Positions 26,965 to 35,097 of a stretch of DNA of 64,000 bases are shown here, piece after piece. A program made the translations under genes and the position numbers. The notes below the pieces were generated by a model. It was not told where the DNA came from and made no database searches. It saw only the letters and a program-made list of their open reading frames with translations. Position 1 is the stretch's first letter. Each line of letters opens with the position of its first letter. This stretch comes from an uncultured Actinomycetes bacterium (lineage in GTDB: Bacteria > Actinomycetota > Actinomycetes > Nanopelagicales > Nanopelagicaceae): NCBI GenBank assembly GCA_903843225.1, contig CAIMOX010000007.1:16282-80281 (forward strand). The letters run 5' to 3'.

Positions 26965-29862
26965 TTACTTACCTGCTTGAGCCCGAATAGCAGCCGCGAT
27001 CGCTGATTTCAAACGATTTTGAGCCGCACCATATGCCGTGAAATCACCATTCTTCAGCGCAGCTTGTGAATCTGCGATAGCAGATTGCGCAGCAGCGAGT
27101 GCTGATTTCAATGAAGAACTTGTAGCACCGGCAGACCCAGGCGTTCCAGTTGTTGTCACTGGTGCGCCTAAACTATTTGTCAGAGTAGCGCCAGCGTTTC
27201 CACCGAAGACCTGATCAAGCGCGCCTTGGAGTGTGTTATCGAAGCCAATCTGATCTCCAAAGCTAATGAGGACTTTCTGAAGCAACGGATAAGCAGCAGA
27301 GTTTGCTGTTGCTCGAACATAAACTGGCTGAACGTAGAGTAGGCCGCCTCCAACAGGGAGCGTTAGCAAGTTACCGAGAACCACATCTGAGCCACCTTGA
27401 CGCAAGAGTGAGAGCGCCTGTGCCACATCAGGTTTCGCTTCGAAGTTCGAAGCAACCTGTGACGGACCAGAGATATTGGTTGAACGCGGCAACTGGAGAA
27501 CGGTGATCTTGCCGTAATTCGGACCAGCATCAGAGTTCACAACAGCGAAGGCAGTCAGATTCTGGCGACCACCTTTGGGAACAAAGCTGGTTGAGAGTGA
27601 GAATGATGCGCTCTTTGCACCAGGCAGTTGCATCGTCTGGTAGTACGGCGGTTGCGTTGCAGCATTTGCACCAAGTGATGATGGGTCACTTGGAATACGC
27701 CAGAAATCTTGACCTCCATAGAAGGCGCTCGCCGAATCTACGTGATAGGTGCTGAGCACATCACGCTGAACATTGAAGAGATCTTCTGGATAACGAATAT
27801 GCGCCAATAGTGCTGGTGAGATCGCGCTCTTTGGCTCAACAGTTCCTGGGTAGGCCTTCGACCAGGTCTTCAGAACTGGGTCTGTTGTATCCCACTGGTA
27901 AAGGTGAACCGTGCCATCAAAGGCATCAACCGTTGCCTTAACTGAGTTTCGAATGTAGTTCACATTCTGATCAGCAAGTGGTGCGACAGCGGTCGTTGAT
28001 GAGCTGACAGAGTTTGTGGTCGCAGCGTTGAGATTGGTGACCTTCGCATATGGGTAGCCAGCAGAAGTTGTATATCCATCAATAATCCAGAGAATGTGGC
28101 CATTGACGATTGATGGGTACTCATTACCATCGAGGGTCAACCATGGCGCAACCTTTTGGACTCGCTCCATTGGGTTTCTGTTAAAGAGAATCTTTGAATC
28201 TTTATTAATGAGATTTGAGAGGACGATGCGTTGTTCTTTATATTTAATCGCGAAGAGCAGACGAGAGAAGATTGATCCCATTGGGACGCCACCCGTACCT
28301 GTGTAGGTGTAATTCTTCTGGCCATTAGCCGATGTATCGTCTGGATAATCTAACTCTGTTGGAGCGCTGGTTTTGGTGCCACCAATAATCGAGTAATCCG
28401 GAACATTCTCACCGAAGTAGATCCGAGGTTCAAATGTGCCAAGTCCACCTGTTGGTGGGATATTGCCTACGGCGAAGGATGGCTTTCCATCAGCATCAAC
28501 TGTATTGGCATATGCCCCAACGAAGCCGAAGCCGTGGGTATAGACCAAGTGATCATTAATCCAGTTTCGAACTGGGCTGCCGGCAATATTTAGCTCACGC
28601 ACTGCAACAACGGTATCGCGACTCTTGCCGTTGATCACATAGCGATCCATATCTAAGGAATCTGGGAAGGTGTAGTACGGCTTAATCTGCTGAAGCTGGC
28701 GGAAGGTTGCAGAAACTACGTTGGGATCGAGCAATCGAGTATTTGAAACTGTGAGCGCATCTCCTGCTAGCTGTCCAGAGGAGGCACTTGTTGTCGCTTG
28801 GTAATCCTTGATGGTGACTTTATCAAGACCATATGCGGCCCGGGTAGCGTTGATATTGCGCTGAATATACGGTGCCTCTTTTGAAGATTCAGATGGCTTG
28901 ACTTGGAACTGCTGAATGAATGCCGGATAGATTCCAGCGATCAAGAGTGAGGAGATCACCATCAGCGAGACTCCAGCCGCTGGGAGGATCCATGATCGTC
29001 GAACAATATTTGCAAAGAAGAGGAGCGCACAGATCACTGCGATCGCCGCCAAGATTGATTGAGCAGGAAGTGTGGCATTGACATCGGTGTAGGCGAGCCC
29101 GGTGATCAACTTGCCCGATTTAAGGGCGAGTGCGTAGCGGTCAAACCAGTATGCAACGGCCTTCACGAGCACAAGGATGCCGAGGAGTACAGAGAGTTGG
29201 ACTCTTGCTGCGACTGTTGTGCGATCTTGCGCGATCTGCGGACGGATTCCGCCATAGAGGTAATGCACTCCAGCAGTTGCCACCAAGGTGAGCACGAGCG
29301 TTGAGATCGCCCATCCGATCATTGATTGATAGAACGGTAATTTAAAGGCGAAGAAGGAGATATCTAAGCCAAACTGAGGATCCTTTGTGCCCCACAAGGT
29401 GGAGTTCTTAAATTGCAACCAAACCTGCCAGAGGCGCGAGCCAGACATTCCTGCAAAGTAGAAGATAGCGACTGATAGGCCAACGAGGATCAGACGTTTG
29501 ATCGGATCGAGCTGGCTGCGATAGCGCTCGATGTTATCTCCCTCAAGCGAGGTCGGAACGTAGATAGGGCGACTTCTATGCGCGAGGAAGATATTGGTCG
29601 AGATGATCGCAGAGGTAAGAACTCCAAAGAAGAGGAAGAGTTCGGTCTTAGTCAATAAGGTCGTGCGCCAGACAGATGAGAAATGAACTGATTTGAACCA
29701 GAGGATGTCGGCATAGAAACCACTCAGCGAGACGAGCACAAGCGCGATGACGACCAAGGCTGCAATGGTGAGGGGTAGCGGTCCAACCTTCTTTCGCGGA
29801 CCAGGTCTCATCGGGTTATTTCCTTGAGAGAACGGGTTATTTGGAAAGTTAAATGAACTCAT
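26965..29862 (-). CDS. UPF0182 family integral membrane protein
   Basis: 965 residues from the ATG at 29862 (TAGAGT ends 7 nt before it; a GTG nine bases further upstream is not needed). Seven hydrophobic segments fill the first ~330 residues (for example LPLTIAALVVIALVLVSLSGFYADILWF), followed by a large extracytoplasmic part with YTHGFGFVGAYANTVDADGKP, PRIYFGE and EYPSIVNGHILWIIDGYTTS, all typical of UPF0182. The C terminus is an Ala-rich helix. Its function is not known. It neighbours DUF2342 as in other actinobacteria. Confidence 0.93.
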   Translation of the reverse strand: MSSFNFPNNPFSQGNNPMRPGPRKKVGPLPLTIAALVVIALVLVSLSGFYADILWFKSVHFSSVWRTTLLTKTELFLFFGVLTSAIISTNIFLAHRSRPIYVPTSLEGDNIERYRSQLDPIKRLILVGLSVAIFYFAGMSGSRLWQVWLQFKNSTLWGTKDPQFGLDISFFAFKLPFYQSMIGWAISTLVLTLVATAGVHYLYGGIRPQIAQDRTTVAARVQLSVLLGILVLVKAVAYWFDRYALALKSGKLITGLAYTDVNATLPAQSILAAIAVICALLFFANIVRRSWILPAAGVSLMVISSLLIAGIYPAFIQQFQVKPSESSKEAPYIQRNINATRAAYGLDKVTIKDYQATTSASSGQLAGDALTVSNTRLLDPNVVSATFRQLQQIKPYYTFPDSLDMDRYVINGKSRDTVVAVRELNIAGSPVRNWINDHLVYTHGFGFVGAYANTVDADGKPSFAVGNIPPTGGLGTFEPRIYFGENVPDYSIIGGTKTSAPTELDYPDDTSANGQKNYTYTGTGGVPMGSIFSRLLFAIKYKEQRIVLSNLINKDSKILFNRNPMERVQKVAPWLTLDGNEYPSIVNGHILWIIDGYTTSAGYPYAKVTNLNAATTNSVSSSTTAVAPLADQNVNYIRNSVKATVDAFDGTVHLYQWDTTDPVLKTWSKAYPGTVEPKSAISPALLAHIRYPEDLFNVQRDVLSTYHVDSASAFYGGQDFWRIPSDPSSLGANAATQPPYYQTMQLPGAKSASFSLSTSFVPKGGRQNLTAFAVVNSDAGPNYGKITVLQLPRSTNISGPSQVASNFEAKPDVAQALSLLRQGGSDVVLGNLLTLPVGGGLLYVQPVYVRATANSAAYPLLQKVLISFGDQIGFDNTLQGALDQVFGGNAGATLTNSLGAPVTTTGTPGSAGATSSSLKSALAAAQSAIADSQAALKNGDFTAYGAAQNRLKSAIAAAIRAQAGK

Positions 29863-29869
29863 ACCCCGC

Positions 29870-29875
29870 ACTCTA
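29870..29875 (-). promoter_or_regulatory. Predicted leaderless -10 element of the UPF0182 gene
   Basis: TAGAGT on the minus strand, 7 nt before the ATG at 29862. Confidence 0.5.
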
Positions 29876-29954
29876 GCGCGGGGGGATTCACGCTGCTGAT
29901 TTACACCTGGTTAAACCGGTTTCCACCTCTTTAATCCTGGTAGTTCTGGAGCCA

Positions 29955-30230
29955 CTATTCAGGCTTAGTTGGCTCGTTCCCAGCTTCGCGCTCCGCGAAA
30001 TCTTCCCCTGGCGCGGTAAAGCTGCGCTGAAAGGCTTGAAATGCTGAGACTGAGCGATTGGTCTCGCTCTCATATTTATCTTTGAAGCGTGAAACCCAGA
30101 TGACATAGATGATGGCACCAGTGACGGCGAAGAGCGGGACGAGCCACCAGATCAACGCTGAGAAGGCGGCATTCCCATGTGTGGAACCGGTCGTTGCCTG
30201 CGCGAAGTGAAGCCCTGCTCGTAAATCCAT
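29955..30230 (-). CDS. Small single-TM membrane protein, unknown
   Basis: 91 residues with one TM helix (FSALIWWLVPLFAVTGAIIYVIWV) and a charged cytoplasmic tail (FKDKYESETNRSVSAFQAFQRSF). It lies 92 bp upstream of the UPF0182 gene on the same strand. TAGAGT (30237-30242, minus) ends 6 nt before the ATG, so it is probably leaderless. The interval to the next gene contains an AAACCGGTTT palindrome at about 29911. No function can be assigned. Confidence 0.7.
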   Translation of the reverse strand: MDLRAGLHFAQATTGSTHGNAAFSALIWWLVPLFAVTGAIIYVIWVSRFKDKYESETNRSVSAFQAFQRSFTAPGEDFAEREAGNEPTKPE

Positions 30231-30359
30231 AGGAGCACTCTACGGCTAAACCCACAATTGATCTCCGCCACAAGAATGTGATCTCCATCGGAATAATCTT
30301 TCTCTACTCGTGGTTCTCTATCTCATGAAAAGTTCACTCAACATTGGCAGACTTTCCCT

Positions 30360-31625
30360 ATGAGCGGTGACTTTGGATTTACTCCCGGTGGAGCTTTCAA
30401 CTCTCCAAATTCCGGTAGTGGTAGTGGGGATATCCCGATGATCGCTATTCAAGCACTGCGAGATAGCGCTCGGACTTTTCTCAACTCACACTCGGTCATT
30501 CCAGTCGGAACCGCAGATCTAGCTTCAGTTCAAGAGTCACTTGATATCGCAAACACGTGGCTAGATAACGCAACGATCTTTCCTAATGTAAGCGCTCCAC
30601 GAGATGTGGCCTGGAGTCGTAAAGATTGGCTTGATTCATCTATTCCCGGTTGGCAGAAAATTGTTGAACCCCTCGCCGAGGGTATGGCATCGGCCCTCTC
30701 AGAATTGATGAGCGGCATGAATTTTAGTGAGGGCGATAACGCTTTAGATGCGATCCCAGAGGTTGCCATTCCTGCCTTCACGTCAATTATGGGAGATAGC
30801 CCACTTACAACTGGCGCGATTATGCCGATGATGCGCGGTTTTATGGGAGCGATGATCGCGACCCAACTAGGCCAATCCGTAGGCGCCCTCGCTATAAGAG
30901 TTACTGGCGCTAACGATGTTGCTCTACCGCTCTTTTCCAGTGCGCAGACCCATCTCATTCCACAAAATATCGCAGCATGGGGTGAGGGTTTAGATCTTCC
31001 TGCCAGTGAAATTTCAATCTTCTTAGCGCTACGTGAATCTGCTGCTGTGCGACTCTTTCGCCACACTCCGTGGCTCGCAGACTTCATGCGCGAGACGATC
31101 ACTGCTTATGGTCGCGGTATAAAAATAGATATGGAGGCTATCCAGCGACAGGCTGAGGAAGCAATCTCATCTGGCGCGCTCGATATTGAAAACGCTGATT
31201 CAATTAATCTCGCAATCACCAGCGGCATGTTTATGCCAGAGCAATCCACTGAACAGAACGCTGCACTTGAGAAATTAGAGATGGCGCTAGCGCTGATTGA
31301 AGGGTGGATCGATCATGTTGTTTCCTTAGCTGCGAAGGATCGTCTTCCATCACTCTCAGCGCTCCAGGAAGTGCTTCGCCGTTCGCGTGTGAGTAATTCA
31401 CCAACTCAACAACTCTTTAAATCACTTCTTAACTTAGAAGTTTCACCGCGCAAGATGCGCGAAACTGCGATCTTCTGGGGCGCACTCTTCGAACTCGGTG
31501 GCGTAGATGGTCGAGATCACAGATGGGAAGATGCAGCGCTTCTCCCACGTGGTGAAGATCTCGCTGATCCAGCCGCATTCTTGAAGAGCACAACGGTTCC
31601 TGATGATTTAAGTGGGCTGATCTAA
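30360..31625 (+). CDS. DUF2342 / TIGR03624-type zinc-metallopeptidase-like protein
   Basis: 421 residues. Gly-rich N terminus, then MGDSPLTTGAIMPMMRGFMGAMIATQLGQSVGALA, LIPQNIAAWGEGLDLPASEISIFLALRESAAVRLFRHTPWL and FWGALFELGGVDGRDHRWEDAALLP, the order typical of the actinobacterial DUF2342 family. In the relatives I recall, the helix reads LREAAHxRLF, where the His is a proposed metal ligand; here it is LRESAAVRLF, so that ligand may be lost. CAGACT ends 6 nt before the ATG. Divergent from the 91-residue membrane protein. Confidence 0.85.
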   Translation: MSGDFGFTPGGAFNSPNSGSGSGDIPMIAIQALRDSARTFLNSHSVIPVGTADLASVQESLDIANTWLDNATIFPNVSAPRDVAWSRKDWLDSSIPGWQKIVEPLAEGMASALSELMSGMNFSEGDNALDAIPEVAIPAFTSIMGDSPLTTGAIMPMMRGFMGAMIATQLGQSVGALAIRVTGANDVALPLFSSAQTHLIPQNIAAWGEGLDLPASEISIFLALRESAAVRLFRHTPWLADFMRETITAYGRGIKIDMEAIQRQAEEAISSGALDIENADSINLAITSGMFMPEQSTEQNAALEKLEMALALIEGWIDHVVSLAAKDRLPSLSALQEVLRRSRVSNSPTQQLFKSLLNLEVSPRKMRETAIFWGALFELGGVDGRDHRWEDAALLPRGEDLADPAAFLKSTTVPDDLSGLI

Positions 31626-32041
31626 CTCACCTATCGCCGGGTATAAAAAAGCGAAGCCCCCGGTCGCACAATTCTTTATCAGCCTTCCCCTTGCTGATAA
31701 TGAACGGTTATCCGAGGACTCCGTGTGAGAAAAGTAGGCTCTTATTCTCAGTAAATCAAATGAGAGCGCCGAGCTTTTAAACGAATAATTGATCGATGCG
31801 AGAAAGATTCGCACTCGGTCGAGATGAATATCCGATGTAGGACTAGGACATTGCCCGCGAGATGACGAATCTTGCGACTGCGGAGCCAAAAAATTTTCGT
31901 AAGACTCTCAATCAAGATCCCACCGAACTGTGTACAAGTAGGAGAAAATTTCTCTTGGATCTACCTTAGCTGTTGATAACTATGTTGATAACGCGACATT
32001 TTCTGTTGATAACGTTGTGGAGAATGAGGGGATAACTCACT
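31626..32041. other. Intergenic region of 416 bp without a supported gene
   Basis: It holds a hairpin TTATCAGC/GCTGATAA at 31676-31700 without a T-run, an inverted pair AAGATTCG/CGAATCTT at about 31805-31876, and at its right end the DnaA-box-like cluster described separately. No frame here looks coding. A small structured RNA cannot be excluded. Confidence 0.5.
31971..32024 (-). promoter_or_regulatory. Cluster of four DnaA-box-like nonamers
   Basis: On the minus strand TTATCAACA occurs at 31971-31979, 31983-31991 and 32004-32012, and TTCTCCACA at 32016-32024; each differs by one base from TTATCCACA. All have the same orientation, and spacing between starts is 12, 21 and 12 bp. A weaker match (GTTATCCCC) lies at 32028-32036. 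The same 9-mer read on plus (GTTGATAAC) is nearly palindromic, so another regulator is possible. Confidence 0.5.
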
Positions 32042-32725
32042 ATGTCGGTGGAGAACTTTATTCAAGAGAGTTTCTTCGAAGATATCTTCCCTTCCGTGAC
32101 CGGAACGCCTCAACCGTCGAACTTTCAGCAGCGCCAGCGTAGGCGACTTCTCTCCCCCGCTAAAACTGCACCTCACCCATCACTTCCTGACTTTCGCGTC
32201 GTACGCTCGACCCGCCGCAAGCGCGGTGTCACCGCCTTTCGTAACAATGGCATCATCGAGATTCATATCCCGGATCGCACCACGAGGCGGGATGAAGCTG
32301 CACTGATCCCCGAGATGATCGCACTTGTCGTAGAACGCGAAGCGCGCCAACGTCGCGGTGATGACCTCCTAGAGAAGATGTCCAGTCAACTACTCTCCCA
32401 GTACCTCCCAGAATTTCATGAGCGTCCATCCTCAATCCGCTGGCGGAGCATGCAAGGGCGTTGGGGTAGCTGCACCACAGTGGATGGCACCATCCGTGTC
32501 GCCGGCCGGTTAGCGAGCGCACCCGATTATGTGTTGAACTGCGTCATCCTCCATGAGCTCATTCACCTACGCCTGCCAGGCCACGGCCCAGAGTTTTATG
32601 AGCTCCTTGCCCGCTACCCAGATTTAGCCCGAGCGGAGGCCTTCCTCGAAGGCTTTGAATCTGGGCTGGCTAGCGCCCCAGAACCGGTTATCCCGCAGGA
32701 TCTAGAGCCAGCGCCACTCCTCTAG
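32042..32725 (+). CDS. YgjP-like metal-dependent hydrolase (M48/DUF45)
   Basis: 227 residues. The zinc site VILHELIHLRLPGHGPEFYELLARYPD holds HExxH plus a downstream His-containing helix, and SSIRWRSMQGRWGSCTTVDGTIRVAGRLASAPDYVLNCV is the YgjP core. The family is a Wss1/M48-like metalloprotein group. It begins with ATG at 32042; GATAAC ends 5 nt upstream and there is no Shine-Dalgarno, so the mRNA is probably leaderless and its promoter overlaps the DnaA-box-like cluster. The stop codon is part of the tandem repeat that follows. Confidence 0.88.
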   Translation: MSVENFIQESFFEDIFPSVTGTPQPSNFQQRQRRRLLSPAKTAPHPSLPDFRVVRSTRRKRGVTAFRNNGIIEIHIPDRTTRRDEAALIPEMIALVVEREARQRRGDDLLEKMSSQLLSQYLPEFHERPSSIRWRSMQGRWGSCTTVDGTIRVAGRLASAPDYVLNCVILHELIHLRLPGHGPEFYELLARYPDLARAEAFLEGFESGLASAPEPVIPQDLEPAPLL

Positions 32726-32794
32726 GCCGATGAGGCCGATTAGGCCGATTAGGCCGATTAGGCCGATTAGGCCGATTAGGCCGATTAGGCCGAC
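32723..32794 (+). repeat. Tandem repeat, eight units of 9 bp (TAGGCCGAT)
   Basis: Eight near-identical TAGGCCGAT units; the second starts with G and the last ends with C. The first TAG is the stop codon of the YgjP-like gene. It puts a stop or an Arg-Pro-Ile run in different frames, so it is not itself coding evidence. Confidence 0.95.
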
Positions 32795-32797
32795 TAG

Positions 32798-32843
32798 CCC
32801 ACGCTCGACCCACGCTCGACCCAGCTCGACCCACGCTCGACCC
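32798..32843 (+). repeat. Second tandem repeat, about four units of 11 bp (CCCACGCTCGA)
   Basis: CCCACGCTCGA occurs twice exactly, then once with one base lost, then once more, followed by CCCACTC. It lies directly after the 9-bp array. The remaining 32844-32970 contains no gene that I can support. Confidence 0.9.
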
Positions 32844-32981
32844 ACTCAATCGTGCACACAAATAGACGCTCAAGATCCCCCACTACGCTCACACACGCGG
32901 GTACCCTCAGCATGTACGCACGCTCAGCGCGGGAAGCACCCGGGCGAATTTATGAGTTGCTGCGGCGATAGGAGGGTCATC

Positions 32982-33140
32982 ATGGCTGAGGAATATAAGG
33001 GCGAGGCTTACTGCGTAAAGTGCAAAGAGAAGCGTTCATTCGAAGGACACGTCAAGGTCTCTGAATCTGGCCGCCGCATGGCACAGGGCATCTGCCCAGT
33101 GTGTGGCACCAAGGTCAACCGCATTTTGGGCAAGGCTTAA
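32982..33140 (+). CDS. DUF5679 small zinc-ribbon protein
   Basis: 52 residues starting at the ATG at 32982, with GGAGG at 32971-32975 at good distance. CVKCKEKRSFEG and CPVCGTKVNRILGKA form a four-cysteine zinc ribbon, the DUF5679 pattern conserved in actinobacteria. A longer frame from 32730 would translate the tandem repeats and is rejected. A very strong terminator follows 19 bp after the stop. Function unknown. Confidence 0.9.
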   Translation: MAEEYKGEAYCVKCKEKRSFEGHVKVSESGRRMAQGICPVCGTKVNRILGKA

Positions 33141-33159
33141 TTCCCAAACTAGTTTTATC

Positions 33160-33207
33160 CACCCCGCCTATCTCACACTTCAATCGGTGAGATAGGCGGG
33201 GTGTTTT
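33160..33207 (+). terminator. Strong intrinsic terminator after the DUF5679 gene
   Basis: A perfect 17-bp stem (33160-33176 with 33187-33203, loop 10) followed by TTTT. Confidence 0.92.
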
Positions 33208-33301
33208 CATCTGAGCGCTCGATCGAATATTTTCTTCGCGCTCACCCACAATCTCTGATCGGTGCGCTCACTCGCCTTCTGCGTAGAGAACCATCTCCCC
33301 C

Positions 33302-34483
33302 GTGATAAACATTGACTCCATTGACTCCACTGACTCTGGCTCCCCTACTTACTCCACCTACCCCAAGGTGAAGGGTGCAACCTGCGCGATTCCTCTTAAC
33401 TCCTCTAACTCCGCTAACTTGCCTGCCTCAGGTGAGTCGCTCGAGTCGGTCGAGATGAACGCTGCGGAGTTCTTCGCTGGAGATAGCCGAGGCGGGTACA
33501 ACCTTCCCAGCACTCCCTATCTCTGGTTGATGAAACGTTCGAGTGGACTGACCAGGGCCTCATCCATTGTGGCCGATGTTGCCCGCGAAAATTCTTTACC
33601 CCACGACCAGGTACGAGCTGCTCTCCTTGATCTGGCTACCTGGGGCCTGATCGAGCTCTTACCTACACCCATCTACTCAACACTTACTCACCGCGAAAAT
33701 ATTAATCAGCATGAGATCAATAATCAGACGCGCTTATCCATTGAGAGATCACTTATCACCCATCGAAGCCCTGATGGCGGCGTTGCTGAATGGGCTAATC
33801 GCGCAGAACACGTCATTGCAATCATGGGAGATACTCGAATTGCCCGGAACTTACTCCCTCTACTCACCTCAAGTGGATTTACCAAAAGCTCTGTGATCGC
33901 CTTGCCGAGTGAACCTTTTCTACTTGGGGCAATGGATATCAACGGTCTCTCTGTGACTCTTGAGCATCTCGGTAAAAGCAAGGCTCTCCACCATCGCGAA
34001 CTGATTCGCCACTCTCATATCTCAGGAGCAACCCAACTCATCTCCTCGCGTAAGAGCGATCTGATAATCGCTACTACTCCGCCTGCACCTGATCAGATTC
34101 AGGAGTGGCAGAGTGAGGGGATCACTCATATTGCCGTCAGTGATCCAATCCGTGCAGAGATTGAGCTTTCATACTTCATCCAACCCGGGCTCACCCCATG
34201 CCTTCGTTGCATTGCGCTTCATCGGCGAGATGCCCTCCCACCTAATCTTTCAGCGCTCTCACTCTCATCTGGCCGCCATGAACTCCCTGTTGCAGCAGCG
34301 GCGCTCGTAGCCGCATTACTTGCCAGCGCCGTTGAGAACTTTTACCAGGCGAATCGACCGGTAAGCACGACCTCGCAGCTGATTAACTTGCTTGAACCAG
34401 CTCTTGCCCCAGGGGTTCGCAGGTGGAACTTCCATCCAGAGTGCGGGTGCGTGGACGTCCGACGCCGCGCTTTGCAGCGATAA
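33302..34483 (+). CDS. ThiF/E1-like protein (TOMM leader-binding type, Rv3196-like)
   Basis: 393 residues from a GTG at 33302; an ATG at 33455 is a possible shorter start because the first 50 residues are low-complexity (SIDSTDSGSPTYS). The core EHVIAIMGDTRIARNLLPLLTSSGF is a ThiF-type Rossmann segment, and PCLRCIALHRRD with HPECGCVD gives the four-cysteine zinc site of E1-like enzymes. This group sits next to whiB7/uvrD2 in many actinobacteria. No TOMM precursor or cyclodehydratase is seen nearby, so its substrate is unknown. Its last 101 bp overlap whiB7 on the other strand. Confidence 0.75.
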   Translation: MINIDSIDSTDSGSPTYSTYPKVKGATCAIPLNSSNSANLPASGESLESVEMNAAEFFAGDSRGGYNLPSTPYLWLMKRSSGLTRASSIVADVARENSLPHDQVRAALLDLATWGLIELLPTPIYSTLTHRENINQHEINNQTRLSIERSLITHRSPDGGVAEWANRAEHVIAIMGDTRIARNLLPLLTSSGFTKSSVIALPSEPFLLGAMDINGLSVTLEHLGKSKALHHRELIRHSHISGATQLISSRKSDLIIATTPPAPDQIQEWQSEGITHIAVSDPIRAEIELSYFIQPGLTPCLRCIALHRRDALPPNLSALSLSSGRHELPVAAAALVAALLASAVENFYQANRPVSTTSQLINLLEPALAPGVRRWNFHPECGCVDVRRRALQR

Positions 34484-34769
34484 CGAGACCGCCCTCAAAG
34501 AGCTCGCCACCCCACACACCACATGGTTCACTCCGAGAGAGTGCGCCTTCAAGACAAGCGGTGACCATCGGGCAACCGCGGCAAAGTTGCTTTGCGCTAG
34601 TTATCTGATCTACATCCTCTGAGAAGAAGAGCTCTGGATCAGCGGTGTGGCAGGGTAGTGAAAACTCATCCCCCGAACCCGTTACGGAAGTAACTGCGTC
34701 AAGTCCGATCAACGCATCACTGCCTTCTGCCCATCCTGGGAGTAATAAATCGCTCAAGAGAACGCTCAT
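34383..34769 (-). CDS. whiB7: WhiB7-type transcription factor
   Basis: 128 residues from the ATG at 34769, preceded by GAGGAAG; a longer frame upstream runs through the leader and is not used. Cys40, Cys63, Cys66 and Cys72 ligate the 4Fe-4S cluster, GVWGGE (84-89) contacts sigma A, and RGVGRPR (101-107) is the AT-hook that distinguishes WhiB7. In mycobacteria and Streptomyces WhiB7/WblC activates intrinsic antibiotic resistance genes when translation is inhibited. Upstream is a translated leader and terminator (separate entries). Position downstream of uvrD2 is conserved. Confidence 0.93.
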   Translation of the reverse strand: MSVLLSDLLLPGWAEGSDALIGLDAVTSVTGSGDEFSLPCHTADPELFFSEDVDQITSAKQLCRGCPMVTACLEGALSRSEPCGVWGGELFEGGLVIAAKRGVGRPRTRTLDGSSTCEPLGQELVQAS

Positions 34770-34835
34770 CGTTCTCACTTCCTCTCGTGTAATTTTCTGG
34801 TTTTTCTTCTGTGATTGTTTTATGGGGTAGAAATG

Positions 34836-34872
34836 AAAAAGGACCGCATATCCTGTTACGGATTTGCGGCCC
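34836..34872 (-). terminator. whiB7 attenuator (intrinsic terminator in the leader)
   Basis: Minus-strand RNA: stem arms at 34860-34872 and 34841-34853 with a 6-nt loop (one A-A mismatch, one G-U pair) followed by UUUUU at 34836-34840, 66 nt before the whiB7 start. It directly abuts the hairpin that contains the leader-ORF stop. Confidence 0.8.
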
Positions 34873-34910
34873 CTGGGGGTTTGGTATCGGTTATCCGATA
34901 CTCCTCCAGG
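34872..34910 (-). promoter_or_regulatory. Leader hairpin with uORF stop codon in its loop
   Basis: Outer stem CCTGG/CCAGG and inner 7-bp stem GTATCGG/CCGATAC around the loop ATAA. The uORF stop UAA (34891-34893) is in that loop, so ribosomes finishing the leader peptide would melt this hairpin. Confidence 0.65.
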
Positions 34911-35079
34911 TCCCGCTCGCACCGTTGCGCTGTGTATTCGCATATGCATACGTATGTGAGAATGCATAGGCGGTGGCATCTGCGAAGGTAAGTGCGGGTG
35001 TTGTTGATGTAGGCCAAGCAGCGGCCATCACAAAGCGTTGCTCGTGTGAGCCTGCTCCTGTGAGTGCCTGATTGATCAT
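34891..35079 (-). CDS. whiB7 leader peptide (uORF, 62 aa)
   Basis: 62 codons from the ATG at 35079, with GGAGAAG 4 nt upstream as a clear ribosome binding site, in contrast to the many leaderless genes here. The peptide is Ala/Thr/Tyr rich (MINQALTGAGSHEQRF..., ...YAFSHTYAYANTQ) with no domain. It ends in the loop of the hairpin just before the attenuator. In mycobacteria and Streptomyces, translation of such an upstream ORF controls transcription attenuation of whiB7; the length here and its position suggest the same. Any role of the peptide itself is unknown. Confidence 0.7.
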   Translation of the reverse strand: MINQALTGAGSHEQRFVMAAAWPTSTTPALTFADATAYAFSHTYAYANTQRNGASGTWRSIG

Positions 35080-35097
35080 GATCTTCTCCACGCATTT

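Noticed and set aside
31608..31889. 93-codon frame in the 416-bp gap, minus strand
   Set aside because: No ribosome binding site, no recognisable domain and codon use unlike neighbours.
32730..32981. N-terminal extension of the DUF5679 protein through the tandem repeats
   Set aside because: The repeats stay open only by their composition; the real start at 32982 has a strong GGAGG site and matches the family length.
33302..34483. TOMM (thiazole/oxazole-modified peptide) biosynthesis locus
   Set aside because: Only the ThiF-like protein is present; there is no precursor peptide, YcaO or dehydrogenase, and its synteny is that of the conserved whiB7-uvrD2 block.
34770..34979. N-terminal extension of WhiB7
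   Set aside because: It would translate the attenuator; the ATG at 34769 has a good ribosome binding site and gives the normal family start.
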